Assembly (NCBI GenBank): GCA_021792955.1
Contig: JAJYTP010000007.1
Location: 1-44,347 of the forward strand
Source of the DNA: an archaeon
GTDB lineage: Archaea > Thermoproteota > Nitrososphaeria > Conexivisphaerales > UBA164
Direction: 5' to 3'
Length of the DNA: 44,347 bases
This document shows positions 1 through 7,590 of this stretch, piece after piece (within the stretch, counting starts at the first letter, position 1; every line of letters begins with the position of its first letter). Made by a program: the position numbers and the translations under genes. The notes under the pieces are model-generated. The model was not told the origin of the DNA. It saw only the letters and a program-made list of their open reading frames with translations, and ran no database searches.

Positions 1-63
1 TGAAATGTAGCTATTGGCATTGGTACCATCCACCAGATGCACACCTGGTACTATCTCACCCAT
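1..63 (-). CDS. MBL-fold hydrolase, N-terminal fragment
   Basis: Only the first 21 codons lie in the window; the gene runs off the left edge on the minus strand. The ATG is at 63-61. The peptide begins MGEIVPGVHLVDG and goes on to TNANSYIS, the usual opening of archaeal metallo-beta-lactamase-fold hydrolases (a 'xPGVxxVDG...NSY' pattern before the HxHxDH motif). The zinc-binding motif lies outside, so neither catalysis nor subfamily can be judged. The assignment rests on N-terminal pattern recognition only. Confidence 0.5.
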   Translation of the reverse strand, partial: MGEIVPGVHLVDGTNANSYIS

Positions 64-179
64 GGCTTCTGTTTAATAACCATAACTATAAACATATCAC
101 ATTACATATTAAATTTCGTCTGCCAGCACCGGGGCAGGCTGTCCCCCTTGCCTTTGAGCTGCCATTAACACTTAGGCAA

Positions 180-872
180 TCAGAAGTTTGTCTGAATGTG
201 TTGGCCTGGTGCATCTGGCTGACCGTCGAAAAACTCCTTGAGGAAGTCCATGACGCCTTCGCAGAACGGCTTTTGCGTAATTACCTTCGCTATGGCCTTT
301 AATGATTGATCTGCGTTTGCTACCGCGATGCTCATGTCTGCTGCATTAAGAAGCGATAAGTCATTTTCAGCGTCGCCGAACGCGATTGTATAGGTATTCT
401 TCAATTCAGCTAACTCTAGCAACCTTTTAAGTCCCTGGCCCTTGTTTACCCCGCGTGGGAGCACCATTATTGAATTTCTGTTCCTTTCAATAGACCAGTT
501 CAGATCCCTGTCTTTAATCGCATCAATGGTCTGCTTCTCGAACTGGTTTGGCACATACGCGATCACTTCGCCGAACAGAATAGGTAGGCCGAGGCCTTCG
601 AGGACGGTCCTTATCCTTTTACCTTCACTTTCGCCAAGCAATACCCTTTGGTTCTCGTACTCTATTATAGCGCCGTTCTCGGCTATTATCCCATCTGCCG
701 TCCCCGGCAGCGTTTTGTGAAGGAATGACATCCTCCTTCCGGAGCATACTATGAACTTGACATGATGTTCTATTTTCAGGCTTTCAATCATGTTAACCAG
801 CGGCGTACAAAGGTTAAGGGACTCATCTGTTATAGTCCTGTCGTAATCAGTAGCTATGACGTATCTGACCAT
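180..872 (-). CDS. pgp: Phosphoglycolate phosphatase, archaeal HAD type
   Basis: A 230-residue HAD-superfamily phosphatase of the Cof/IIB type, similar in length and layout to the archaeal phosphoglycolate phosphatases, which hydrolyse 2-phosphoglycolate in the cytoplasm. The nucleophile motif is DYDRT at residues 9-13, a CSGR segment matches motif II, a conserved Lys sits in the region RGVNKGQGL, and GDAENDLSLL supplies the motif IV metal-binding acids. The cap domain lies between motifs II and III. A TATA-like stretch at about 891-901 is centred roughly 25 nt before the ATG, so the transcript is probably leaderless. The gene stands alone with the same orientation as its neighbours. Other sugar-phosphate substrates cannot be excluded from sequence alone. 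Confidence 0.82.
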   Translation of the reverse strand: MVRYVIATDYDRTITDESLNLCTPLVNMIESLKIEHHVKFIVCSGRRMSFLHKTLPGTADGIIAENGAIIEYENQRVLLGESEGKRIRTVLEGLGLPILFGEVIAYVPNQFEKQTIDAIKDRDLNWSIERNRNSIMVLPRGVNKGQGLKRLLELAELKNTYTIAFGDAENDLSLLNAADMSIAVANADQSLKAIAKVITQKPFCEGVMDFLKEFFDGQPDAPGQHIQTNF

Positions 873-1225
873 CGCCCTTTACCGATATCATCCATATTTA
901 TGTTTTGATGCCGAAGCTGAAGAGCCCTGTAGAATCGATTAATTTCAAGTGTAGTTTAAAAGGAGGTTAGGAAGCGGTAAATCTCAATTGCTTTAGACGA
1001 AATACGCTAACTTTCCTCAACAAGCCAACTTATTTTCATAAATACGACAGACTTTATATGTCCTTTTTGCGATCTATCCATTGCAATATGCTTTCAGCAT
1101 TCAGGCGCTGCACATATAAAACATGAAAAGCCCTTAAGCGATATCTGGAGATGCGCGGGGAGATCGATAATTGAGCTATTTGTAAGATCTAGGAGATCTC
1201 AGTATAAGGTTCAGCTTTAAACAGC

Positions 1226-1279
1226 CTGATATATCGTTTAGCGGAATGTATTCTGATATATCAAACTGGTAACCAGTTT
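1226..1279. promoter_or_regulatory. Direct repeat plus palindrome, operator-like
   Basis: CTGATATATC occurs at 1226-1235 and again at 1253-1262, 27 bp apart start to start. It is followed directly by the perfect palindrome AAACTGGTAACCAGTTT at 1263-1279. A TTTAAATA box on the plus strand (1277-1284) overlaps the palindrome, so a rightward transcript starting near 1305 is possible. No plus-strand gene follows; such a transcript would run antisense into the aminopeptidase gene. The pattern resembles a dimeric repressor site, but no partner can be named. Confidence 0.4.
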
Positions 1280-1326
1280 AAATAACTTATCTAAGGCTGT
1301 AAAGCAACTCATTTTGGGTACATTCT

Positions 1327-1348
1327 GGAAGGCCCATTAGGGCCTTCC
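1327..1348 (-). terminator. Hairpin downstream of the M1 aminopeptidase
   Basis: GGAAGGCCC and GGGCCTTCC form a perfect 9-bp stem with the 4-nt loop ATTA. It sits 12 nt beyond the stop codon of the leftward aminopeptidase gene. No long T run follows on the minus strand, so termination or 3'-end stabilisation is an inference from position and stem strength. Confidence 0.45.
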
Positions 1349-1359
1349 ATCTCCAATCT

Positions 1360-3702
1360 CTATTCTGAAAGGCGCAGGTAGATATCCAATAGCTCTAATG
1401 CGCTCTTGATTCCCACCGTCGCCTCTGGGATATCAGTATTCGAAAGGAATGATTTTACGCTGTCAGCCCTCCCTATGCCTAGGAAGGGTATCGCCCTAGC
1501 TATGGCTGAGCCCAGTATGCTGGTGCCCATGTACAGGGACCTTAGCTTCCCTATGTTGCGCTGGAACCAAGCGAACGTCTCGTCCCTGTTATAAATGCTC
1601 AAGGAAGCATACTGAAAGGCTGACAGTAGGTCCTGATCCTTTACCCTACCGGACTCCAGTAATTCAATGCCCTTCCTGAATTGATGCTTATAAGGGGTAT
1701 TCATTATCGCAGCTATCACCCTGAGCTTTTCTTCATCCTTATTTGTTTCAGAATAAAGTTTCATAAGGGTATCGTATGAATTTTCTCGCATTCTGACATA
1801 TCCTATTAAAAGAGCCTGTTTCATATCAGGCTGGAACCTGTTATATTGATCGAACAGCTGGGCTAAGGACTCGGCATACGAGTCGTCCACCAGTGCTAGC
1901 CTTTCGGCTACTATCCCCCTGAACATCAGGGTATTTTCATCTGCCTTCCTGTTTAGGACGTTTAGCTGGGTTTTATGAAAGTCGGTCATAGCCTCCTTTG
2001 TACGTCTTGGGGCTATCGAGTAGAGAGCCGCGAGCTGGGATGATGCCTCCCAGGCGGGGAGATATGAATCCTCTTCATAATAACGTTTTATAAATACGTA
2101 GTAATCTTCCATTGAATATTCACCTCTGAGCAGCAATGCAAATACATCGTTCAGCAAACCCCATCGGTCTAACGGTGAATCCGCTGCGCGCCACGCCCTG
2201 TCCAGATCATCGTACTTAACCCTGTAGAAGCCGCTTGATTCTACGTTTAGCTTTGCCGACTCGATTGACTTAGCGGGAACCTTCAGCTCCTTTTGAGCCA
2301 TCAGTATGCTCCTGGTTTCACCATTGATCCTGACTGTCAACGGAATAGGCCAGATCTGCCCTCCATCCTTACCGGCGAGGGAGAACCTCTCTTGGGTCAG
2401 CTTGAGCCCATCAACTTCCGTCTTAACCCTTATGAGCGGATAACCCGGCTGGGTTATCCAGTAGTCCATTATCGACTTTACTGGCTGCGTCGCCGCTCTA
2501 TCCAACGCCTCCCACAGTTGTTCGGCCGTCGCGTTTGAGTACTTGTGTCCGGCTAGGTAATCTGCTACACCCTGGCGAAAGCGTTCAGCGCCCATATAGT
2601 ATTCTATCATCCTCAATATGCTAGCCCCCTTTCCATAGCTTATATCATCGAATACCTGCTCCACTTCATCAGGCGTCTGTATTTTAACATGAATAGGGTG
2701 GGTTGTCGAGATGGAATCCCTGGTCAGCGCGCCCCCGGTCTCTCCAAGTATAAAATCGTACCATATCATCCAGTCAGGTTTGAAACTATCTATAGCCTTG
2801 AAGCTCATGAAAGTGGCAAAGCTCTCGTTCAACCACAGATCATCCCACCATTTCATCGTGACCAGGTCGCCGAACCACTGATGTGCTATCTCATGAGCCA
2901 CTACATCAGCGACCCTCCGCTTTGCCCTGTTGCTGCTGGACTGGCTTATCAGCAGGGCCGTTTCCCTGAACGTAATGGCTCCCCAGTTTTCCATAGCCCC
3001 GTGAGCGTACTGAGGTATAGCTATAAGGTGCATCTTTGGTAGCTGATATCTGATCTTGAAATAATTTTCATAAAACGATATCGATGATTTGGCCATAGTT
3101 AGGCCGAACATTCCTTCGTTTGACCTGCCAGGTATCGTAGCAACTATCAGTTCAGTATCTCCAACCTTGTCCCTCTTCTCCTCAAACCTCCCAACCCCTA
3201 CATAAAGAAGGTAGGTGGACATTGGGGGCGTGCTCATGAAAGCGACCGCTTTCTTACCCTTCCCATCCTCTTTGGTGGATTCGATAGGCGAGTTCGAGAT
3301 AGCCTGCAGTTCATCGTCAATAATGACGGTTAACTTGAATCTAGCTTTCACAGAGGGGTCGTCCACACACGGGAACATTCGGCGGGCGTTCATAGCTTCA
3401 AACTGTGTAGTGAGCAGATGTGAACCATCATATGAGGCCTTGTAGAACCCGGTAAGGCCGCTGGAAACATTTCCGGAGAATTTTATCCCAATCTTCTCCT
3501 TTATCGGGCCGGGGATCACAAGTTCATTCCCATCGTAGGTATATTTTACCTCCTTATCATCCACTGAAACTCCCTTAATTTCTAGCTTTGTAGCGTTAAG
3601 CGTAATGCCGGAATCGGCCTTTACCAGAACTTCTTCGATCCCATCATACGATAGCTTCTCATTATCTATGTCCAGGCGCAGATCATATTGTTCAAGTTGC
3701 AT
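1360..3702 (-). CDS. M1 zinc aminopeptidase, tricorn-interacting factor F2/F3 type
   Basis: A 780-residue gluzincin aminopeptidase with the length and motif layout of the Thermoplasma tricorn-interacting factors F2 and F3, which trim oligopeptides released by the proteasome and tricorn. The exopeptidase motif GAMEN is at residues 235-239. The zinc site is HEIAH at 270-274 with the third ligand Glu293 in LNESF, giving the classical HExxH-18-E spacing. The N-terminal beta domain (about 1-190) and the helical C-terminal domain (about 530-780) look complete. A minus-strand ACTTTTTAAC box at about 3725-3734 is centred some 27 nt before the ATG, suggesting a leaderless message. No tricorn core or proteasome gene is in view. 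F2 and F3 cannot be told apart with confidence; the N-terminus looks more like F3. Confidence 0.9.
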   Translation of the reverse strand: MQLEQYDLRLDIDNEKLSYDGIEEVLVKADSGITLNATKLEIKGVSVDDKEVKYTYDGNELVIPGPIKEKIGIKFSGNVSSGLTGFYKASYDGSHLLTTQFEAMNARRMFPCVDDPSVKARFKLTVIIDDELQAISNSPIESTKEDGKGKKAVAFMSTPPMSTYLLYVGVGRFEEKRDKVGDTELIVATIPGRSNEGMFGLTMAKSSISFYENYFKIRYQLPKMHLIAIPQYAHGAMENWGAITFRETALLISQSSSNRAKRRVADVVAHEIAHQWFGDLVTMKWWDDLWLNESFATFMSFKAIDSFKPDWMIWYDFILGETGGALTRDSISTTHPIHVKIQTPDEVEQVFDDISYGKGASILRMIEYYMGAERFRQGVADYLAGHKYSNATAEQLWEALDRAATQPVKSIMDYWITQPGYPLIRVKTEVDGLKLTQERFSLAGKDGGQIWPIPLTVRINGETRSILMAQKELKVPAKSIESAKLNVESSGFYRVKYDDLDRAWRAADSPLDRWGLLNDVFALLLRGEYSMEDYYVFIKRYYEEDSYLPAWEASSQLAALYSIAPRRTKEAMTDFHKTQLNVLNRKADENTLMFRGIVAERLALVDDSYAESLAQLFDQYNRFQPDMKQALLIGYVRMRENSYDTLMKLYSETNKDEEKLRVIAAIMNTPYKHQFRKGIELLESGRVKDQDLLSAFQYASLSIYNRDETFAWFQRNIGKLRSLYMGTSILGSAIARAIPFLGIGRADSVKSFLSNTDIPEATVGIKSALELLDIYLRLSE

Positions 3703-3845
3703 TTTTATCTGTTAAACCTAGCATGTTAAAAAGTTATCTTTGACCTGGTCTAACGGGAAAATTTTATCCAGCTGTATCATCTCTCCGGCCTTTTAAAACG
3801 ATACCGGCTTGCCCGGATCTCTGGAACGAACATATGAAGATAAGG

Positions 3846-4730
3846 TCAACCGATTTCCTTAATGAATGAAAGAAGCTCCTGCATTGTAGGGCTACCTCTG
3901 CTATCCGCCTTCGTCACCTTAAATGCTCCGCAGTAGTTTCCCATTTTTGCGGCCTCCAGTGGGCTCCTTCCCAAGGCCAAGAATGAAACAAAACCCCCTA
4001 TAAATGAATCTCCAGCCCCCACTGTATTGATAACCTTGTATCCCTTCCTTGAGAGGTCCACCCCTTTAATATCTACTGTGCCAGATGAATCGATATACTT
4101 GAAGCCATCCGATCCCCTTGTAATCACTATCACAGTCCTTTTTACATCCAGATAATCCTCTAGTCCCGCTATTTCAAACTGATTTAGCAAAAGATAGTCT
4201 GCTATGGACGCGATCTCCGCCACCTTTCTTGGCTCTGTTGTAGCCCATGTACCAGGCGCAAATATCTTCGTTGCCCTTAACCCGCTCATCGCTTTTGCAA
4301 GGTCCAAAGGCGGGTCCATCATAATCAGAAAATCCGTCCCCTGTAGGATCCTATCTACGGGCGGAGATCTTATGTGTGCCTGATCAAGGTCGCTGTTGGC
4401 TCCACGGTAGCTGTTGATCTGGTTTTGTCCGGTATCGTCTATCAATATATAAGCTTGACCGGTTTCATGAGTGTGCGATATCTTTACACCTTCAATATCT
4501 ATTCCCTCCCTTCTAAGCAGCCTGAGCTGTTCTGCGCCAATTTCGTCATCGCCTACACAGCTTATCAGGTTGCAAGACCCAGAAAGCCTTGCCACTGCCG
4601 TGGCTACGTTGCCGCCCTTTCCTCCAGGTGACCTAGTTATCTCCTTTATGAAGGCCTGTTTCCCCGGAGCGACTATCTCTCCAACGCGTATATTTATGTC
4701 CAGATTTATGGCCCCGATTACAGTTATCAC
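3846..4730 (-). CDS. PfkB/ribokinase-family carbohydrate or nucleoside kinase
   Basis: A 294-residue ATP-dependent kinase of the ribokinase fold. The N-terminal family signature is the GGKGGNVATA region at about residues 36-45. The second signature with the catalytic base reads NTVGAGDSF, with Asp241 as the base and GAG as the anion hole; Asn replaces the usual first Asp of DTxGAGD, a common variant. The start is GTG at 4730-4728, supported by a TTTATATC box at about 4753-4762, centred 27 nt upstream. The gene is divergent from xdhC across about 150 nt. Ribose, 2-keto-3-deoxygluconate, fructose phosphate and nucleosides are all possible substrates and sequence does not decide among them. Confidence 0.85.
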   Translation of the reverse strand: MITVIGAINLDINIRVGEIVAPGKQAFIKEITRSPGGKGGNVATAVARLSGSCNLISCVGDDEIGAEQLRLLRREGIDIEGVKISHTHETGQAYILIDDTGQNQINSYRGANSDLDQAHIRSPPVDRILQGTDFLIMMDPPLDLAKAMSGLRATKIFAPGTWATTEPRKVAEIASIADYLLLNQFEIAGLEDYLDVKRTVIVITRGSDGFKYIDSSGTVDIKGVDLSRKGYKVINTVGAGDSFIGGFVSFLALGRSPLEAAKMGNYCGAFKVTKADSRGSPTMQELLSFIKEIG

Positions 4731-4882
4731 GTTAAGATATTTCGAAGTTTAAGATATAAAGTTTAGTCGGCGGTCTCAGTTATGGGGGTCAATGACAATA
4801 GTACGATGACAGAAGTCAATTAAAGGCCGGTAAACGCCATGCCGCCGAAATGTTAAACTATAGGGTATAACTCCTATTTGAT

Positions 4883-5719
4883 ATGTCAGCGATTGAGATG
4901 GAATCCATATTCAGGGAAGGAGCCGATCTTGTTAAGAAGGGTGAACCTTACGCCCTCGTTACTGTGACAGAGTATAAGGGGCATAACGCCAGACACGAAG
5001 GCTCCATGATGCTAGTGAAGAAGGATGGTTCTATCGTCGGAACCGTAGGCGGCTCGGCGCTGGAGAAGTTCGCCATCGAAACCTCCCTTGAATATATCAA
5101 ACAAAATAAATCAGCCACCGTAGACATTGGCCCAACCTCCAGCCTGGGGATGGTATGTGGTGGCAGCGTCAAGCTTTTCATAAAATCGGTTCCGTCCAAG
5201 GATACGCTGGTGATATTCGGCGCCGGGCACGTGGCGATTCAGGTGAGCAGGTTGGCCAAAATGCTCAATTTCAACGTTATAGTGGTGGATGACAGGCCAG
5301 ACTGGGCTAATCAGGAGAAGTTTCCTGACGCTGATAGGATCATACTCAATCAGCCCGAAAAGGCTATCGAAGATATTCCCTTCGGAAGAACTACCTACGT
5401 CCTGTTGATGAGCTATTCTGGGGAAATAGAAAAGAGGGCGCTTAAGCTGCTGCTACAGGGTGAAACCGCCTATATAGGTTTGATATCGAGTCCGGTCAAG
5501 GCCTTAGAGTTCCTTGATTACCTTTCGAAGTACTTCGATTCAGAGGTCCTGAAGAGGATCAGGGCACCCATGGGTCTGGACATATGCGGTGGCCAGATAC
5601 CAGCAGAAATAGCGATGAGTGCCTTGGCCGAGATCCTTACGGTCAAATACGGTACAACGGGGCTTCCATTAAGCCGGACTGAAAGTCTGCTTGCCCAATT
5701 ATCTAAGAAAAAAGCTTAG
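4883..5719 (+). CDS. xdhC: XdhC/CoxI-family molybdenum-enzyme maturation factor
   Basis: A 278-residue protein with the two XdhC domains. The N-terminal XdhC/CoxI domain (about 1-100) contains GTVGGSALE and the MVCGGSV segment with the conserved Cys of the cofactor-handling site. The C-terminal Rossmann domain begins at VIFGAGHVAIQ (about 113-123) and ends with a DICGGQIPAEIA helix. XdhC proteins bind molybdenum cofactor and pass its sulfurated form to xanthine dehydrogenase or CO/aldehyde oxidoreductase-type enzymes. No molybdenum hydroxylase subunit is in the window, so the client is unknown. A GTTAAACTAT box at about 4851-4860 lies 27 nt before the ATG. The 3' end overlaps the convergent HypE-like gene by 17 nt. 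Confidence 0.85.
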   Translation: MSAIEMESIFREGADLVKKGEPYALVTVTEYKGHNARHEGSMMLVKKDGSIVGTVGGSALEKFAIETSLEYIKQNKSATVDIGPTSSLGMVCGGSVKLFIKSVPSKDTLVIFGAGHVAIQVSRLAKMLNFNVIVVDDRPDWANQEKFPDADRIILNQPEKAIEDIPFGRTTYVLLMSYSGEIEKRALKLLLQGETAYIGLISSPVKALEFLDYLSKYFDSEVLKRIRAPMGLDICGGQIPAEIAMSALAEILTVKYGTTGLPLSRTESLLAQLSKKKA

Positions 5720-6683
5720 TTATTTCATCAGATGGGGGCTCATCATATTCGGTACTCTCCGCGCCCCTTAGGATTATGGCCGACGCCTTACCCACCTTCA
5801 CGGTACCTATTACAGCGGCCCTACCTCCGTAAGCCTTGAGTATCTTTTGCGTATCCTTCTTCCTTGAGGTGCAGATAAGCGCCCCACTGCCCAGAAGCTT
5901 CAGCGGGTCAACCTTTAGCAGATCGCATATGAGGGCGGTTTCCTTCCTTACAGGCACCAGAGGCCTTTCTATTTGGAAGGTGTGGCCGCTCCTGATGGCC
6001 ATCTCGACAAGCGCCCCTATAACCCCTCCTTCGGTAGGATCATGCATCGAAATGACCCCCAGCTTTGCTGCGCGTAGTGCGTCTTTCATTATGCTTACAT
6101 CATCCAGATATTTCTTAGCTGCTGCAATAACTTCAATTCCCAGTGATTCTATTTTATCTGGATGATCAAAGGCTAGTATGGCTGTTCCTTCGATCCCTGC
6201 TTCGTTGATCATTATTATATCATCTCCAGGCCTTGAATCTGCTATGCTTATAGGCAGCTTTCCCTTCCCTATCCCCATCTGTGCTACGGAGATGATGGGC
6301 CACATCAAACCTCTTGTTTCTTCAGTATGTCCACCCACGATAGCTATACCAAGTGATCGGGCAGCTACATCAATATCAGAGGTGAGCCTGTCCAGTTCGA
6401 CCTCTCCAAAGCCCTCAGGCAGCAGGATCGTCACCAGAGCCCACCTTGGTCTGATACCTTTGGTAGCTAAATCATTTGAAGAGACCTGCATGGCAAGCCT
6501 CCCTGCCATTGATGATGTCTCTGTTATGGGATCGGTGTGAGTTACAAGATATAGGTTATCGGCTATTCTAATGACCGCGGCGTCCTCACCCACGCCTGCG
6601 CCTGTTATTACAGCCTCATCCTTTGCCCCAACTCTGGAAAGTATGTACTTTTTTTGCATATTAATTGGAAGCTTTCCGATCAT
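5703..6683 (-). CDS. HypE/PurM-like ATP-binding protein lacking the HypE C-terminal Cys
   Basis: A 326-residue protein of the PurM/HypE (AIR synthase-related) superfamily. The N-terminal domain has GVGEDAAVI, the THTDP segment and a glycine-rich VGGHTEETRG region of the ATP-binding site. The C-terminal domain includes MHDPTEGGVIGALVEMA, typical of HypE-like proteins. Authentic HypE ends in PRIC, whose Cys carries the carbamoyl group that becomes cyanide; this protein ends DEITKLFS, so it cannot do that chemistry in the known way. Thiamine-phosphate kinase and selenophosphate synthetase are related alternatives, but the domain 2 motif looks closest to HypE-like 'AIR synthase-related' proteins. 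A CTTAAAATAG box at about 6703-6712 precedes the ATG by 25 nt. It is convergent with, and overlaps, xdhC. Confidence 0.75.
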   Translation of the reverse strand: MIGKLPINMQKKYILSRVGAKDEAVITGAGVGEDAAVIRIADNLYLVTHTDPITETSSMAGRLAMQVSSNDLATKGIRPRWALVTILLPEGFGEVELDRLTSDIDVAARSLGIAIVGGHTEETRGLMWPIISVAQMGIGKGKLPISIADSRPGDDIIMINEAGIEGTAILAFDHPDKIESLGIEVIAAAKKYLDDVSIMKDALRAAKLGVISMHDPTEGGVIGALVEMAIRSGHTFQIERPLVPVRKETALICDLLKVDPLKLLGSGALICTSRKKDTQKILKAYGGRAAVIGTVKVGKASAIILRGAESTEYDEPPSDEITKLFS

Positions 6684-6813
6684 GAGAATGGGATGCAGAT
6701 TAAACTATTTTAAGCCTTCCTCCGTCTCCCGTCAAGCTATAAAGCGTTGGGTCATAGCCCGATCGGATCAACGAATGTTCCGTTCCGATCGCCGGAAACT
6801 GCTATATAAATGA

Positions 6814-7539
6814 CTATGGTTTCCAGACCGACCTTCCCTTCCTTCCGGCAAAGTATCCTAGCGCGCCGCCGACCGCACAGAATACGCCTGCCGATGCCGC
6901 CGTAATGCCTGATAGGATAGGGAGAGTATATACACCCATGACGAATAGTGAGAATATCGCCACCAGCGCCGCATCTGCAACCCCAAATAATAGTGAAATC
7001 ATGGCTGCGCCGCTAAGCCTTAGACCATCCTTGCCAAGCCATATCACCAGTTCGGCTGCGCCGGCCCACCCAAAGTAAAACAGCGTCCAGATGGGATTGA
7101 AATAGGAAATCATGGAGAGGATGTAGAATGGGACCATCATGGAAAAGATGCTGCCGGGCTTGTGCACCATTGTGATCAGGGCGGCGAATATGATCCCTTG
7201 GGGGAGGTATATCAGAAGGTCTGTGGCTACGTAACTGATGGGGGGGACGTAGTAAACGAACGCCGGGACAAAGCCAGTCACGAACTGTGCTACGTAGAGA
7301 AGCACTCCGAAGGATACAGTAAGGGCCATATCCTTCTCTGAGAAGTTCTTTGGAAACCCCTTTGATATCGATACTGCGAGGCCACCTATAATTAGAGCAC
7401 TAGCTACCGCAATGGTTTCCCATTCCGCAATGCTGCTCCCATGGTATAAGCTGAAGAGCGTATAATTTATTGCAATTAATATAGCCGCAATTACCGCTGA
7501 GCCTATAACTATCCCCACGTTGCTTGTGCCTGACGACAT
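6814..7539 (-). CDS. Membrane S component of an ECF transporter, probable
   Basis: A 241-residue, very hydrophobic protein with about six to seven membrane segments. It has no hit-like soluble domain. It is divergent from the ECF ATPase and T component, shares their promoter, and has the size of a substrate-binding (S) component such as YkoE or ThiW-like proteins. The ATG at 7539 is chosen over longer readings because it lies 26 nt from the centre of the TATA palindrome at 7561-7570. A longer frame would read through that promoter. The likely role is to bind a vitamin, vitamin precursor or metal and deliver it through the shared T/ATPase module. The substrate is unknown; an HMP/thiamine role like YkoEDC is suggested only by the two-domain ATPase architecture. 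Confidence 0.6.
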   Translation of the reverse strand: MSSGTSNVGIVIGSAVIAAILIAINYTLFSLYHGSSIAEWETIAVASALIIGGLAVSISKGFPKNFSEKDMALTVSFGVLLYVAQFVTGFVPAFVYYVPPISYVATDLLIYLPQGIIFAALITMVHKPGSIFSMMVPFYILSMISYFNPIWTLFYFGWAGAAELVIWLGKDGLRLSGAAMISLLFGVADAALVAIFSLFVMGVYTLPILSGITAASAGVFCAVGGALGYFAGRKGRSVWKP

Positions 7540-7552
7540 GGATGGAGTATCC

Positions 7553-7578
7553 AACCAACATTTATATAAACGTTGGTT
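7553..7578. promoter_or_regulatory. Palindromic bidirectional TATA promoter
   Basis: The core TTTATATAAA (7561-7570) is a perfect palindrome, flanked by AACCAAC (7553-7559) and GTTGGTT (7572-7578), a perfect 7-bp inverted repeat. Each strand therefore reads AACCAAC, one base, then the same TATA box. The box centre (7565.5) is 25.5 nt from the GTG at 7591 and 26.5 nt from the ATG at 7539 on the other strand. That is the archaeal TATA-to-start distance, so both messages should be leaderless. The flanks may act as matched BRE elements, as a repressor site, or both. Confidence 0.75.
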
Positions 7579-7590
7579 TTCAGTATCAGT

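Larger units (their letters stand above)
873..1359. other. Intergenic region with repeats and a hairpin
   Basis: This is a 487-nt gap between two leftward genes. No convincing coding frame was seen. It contains a pair of direct repeats next to a perfect 17-bp palindrome and a plus-strand TATA-like sequence (1226-1284), and a strong hairpin at 1327-1348; these have their own entries. The left 100 nt hold the promoter of the phosphatase gene. Confidence 0.6.
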
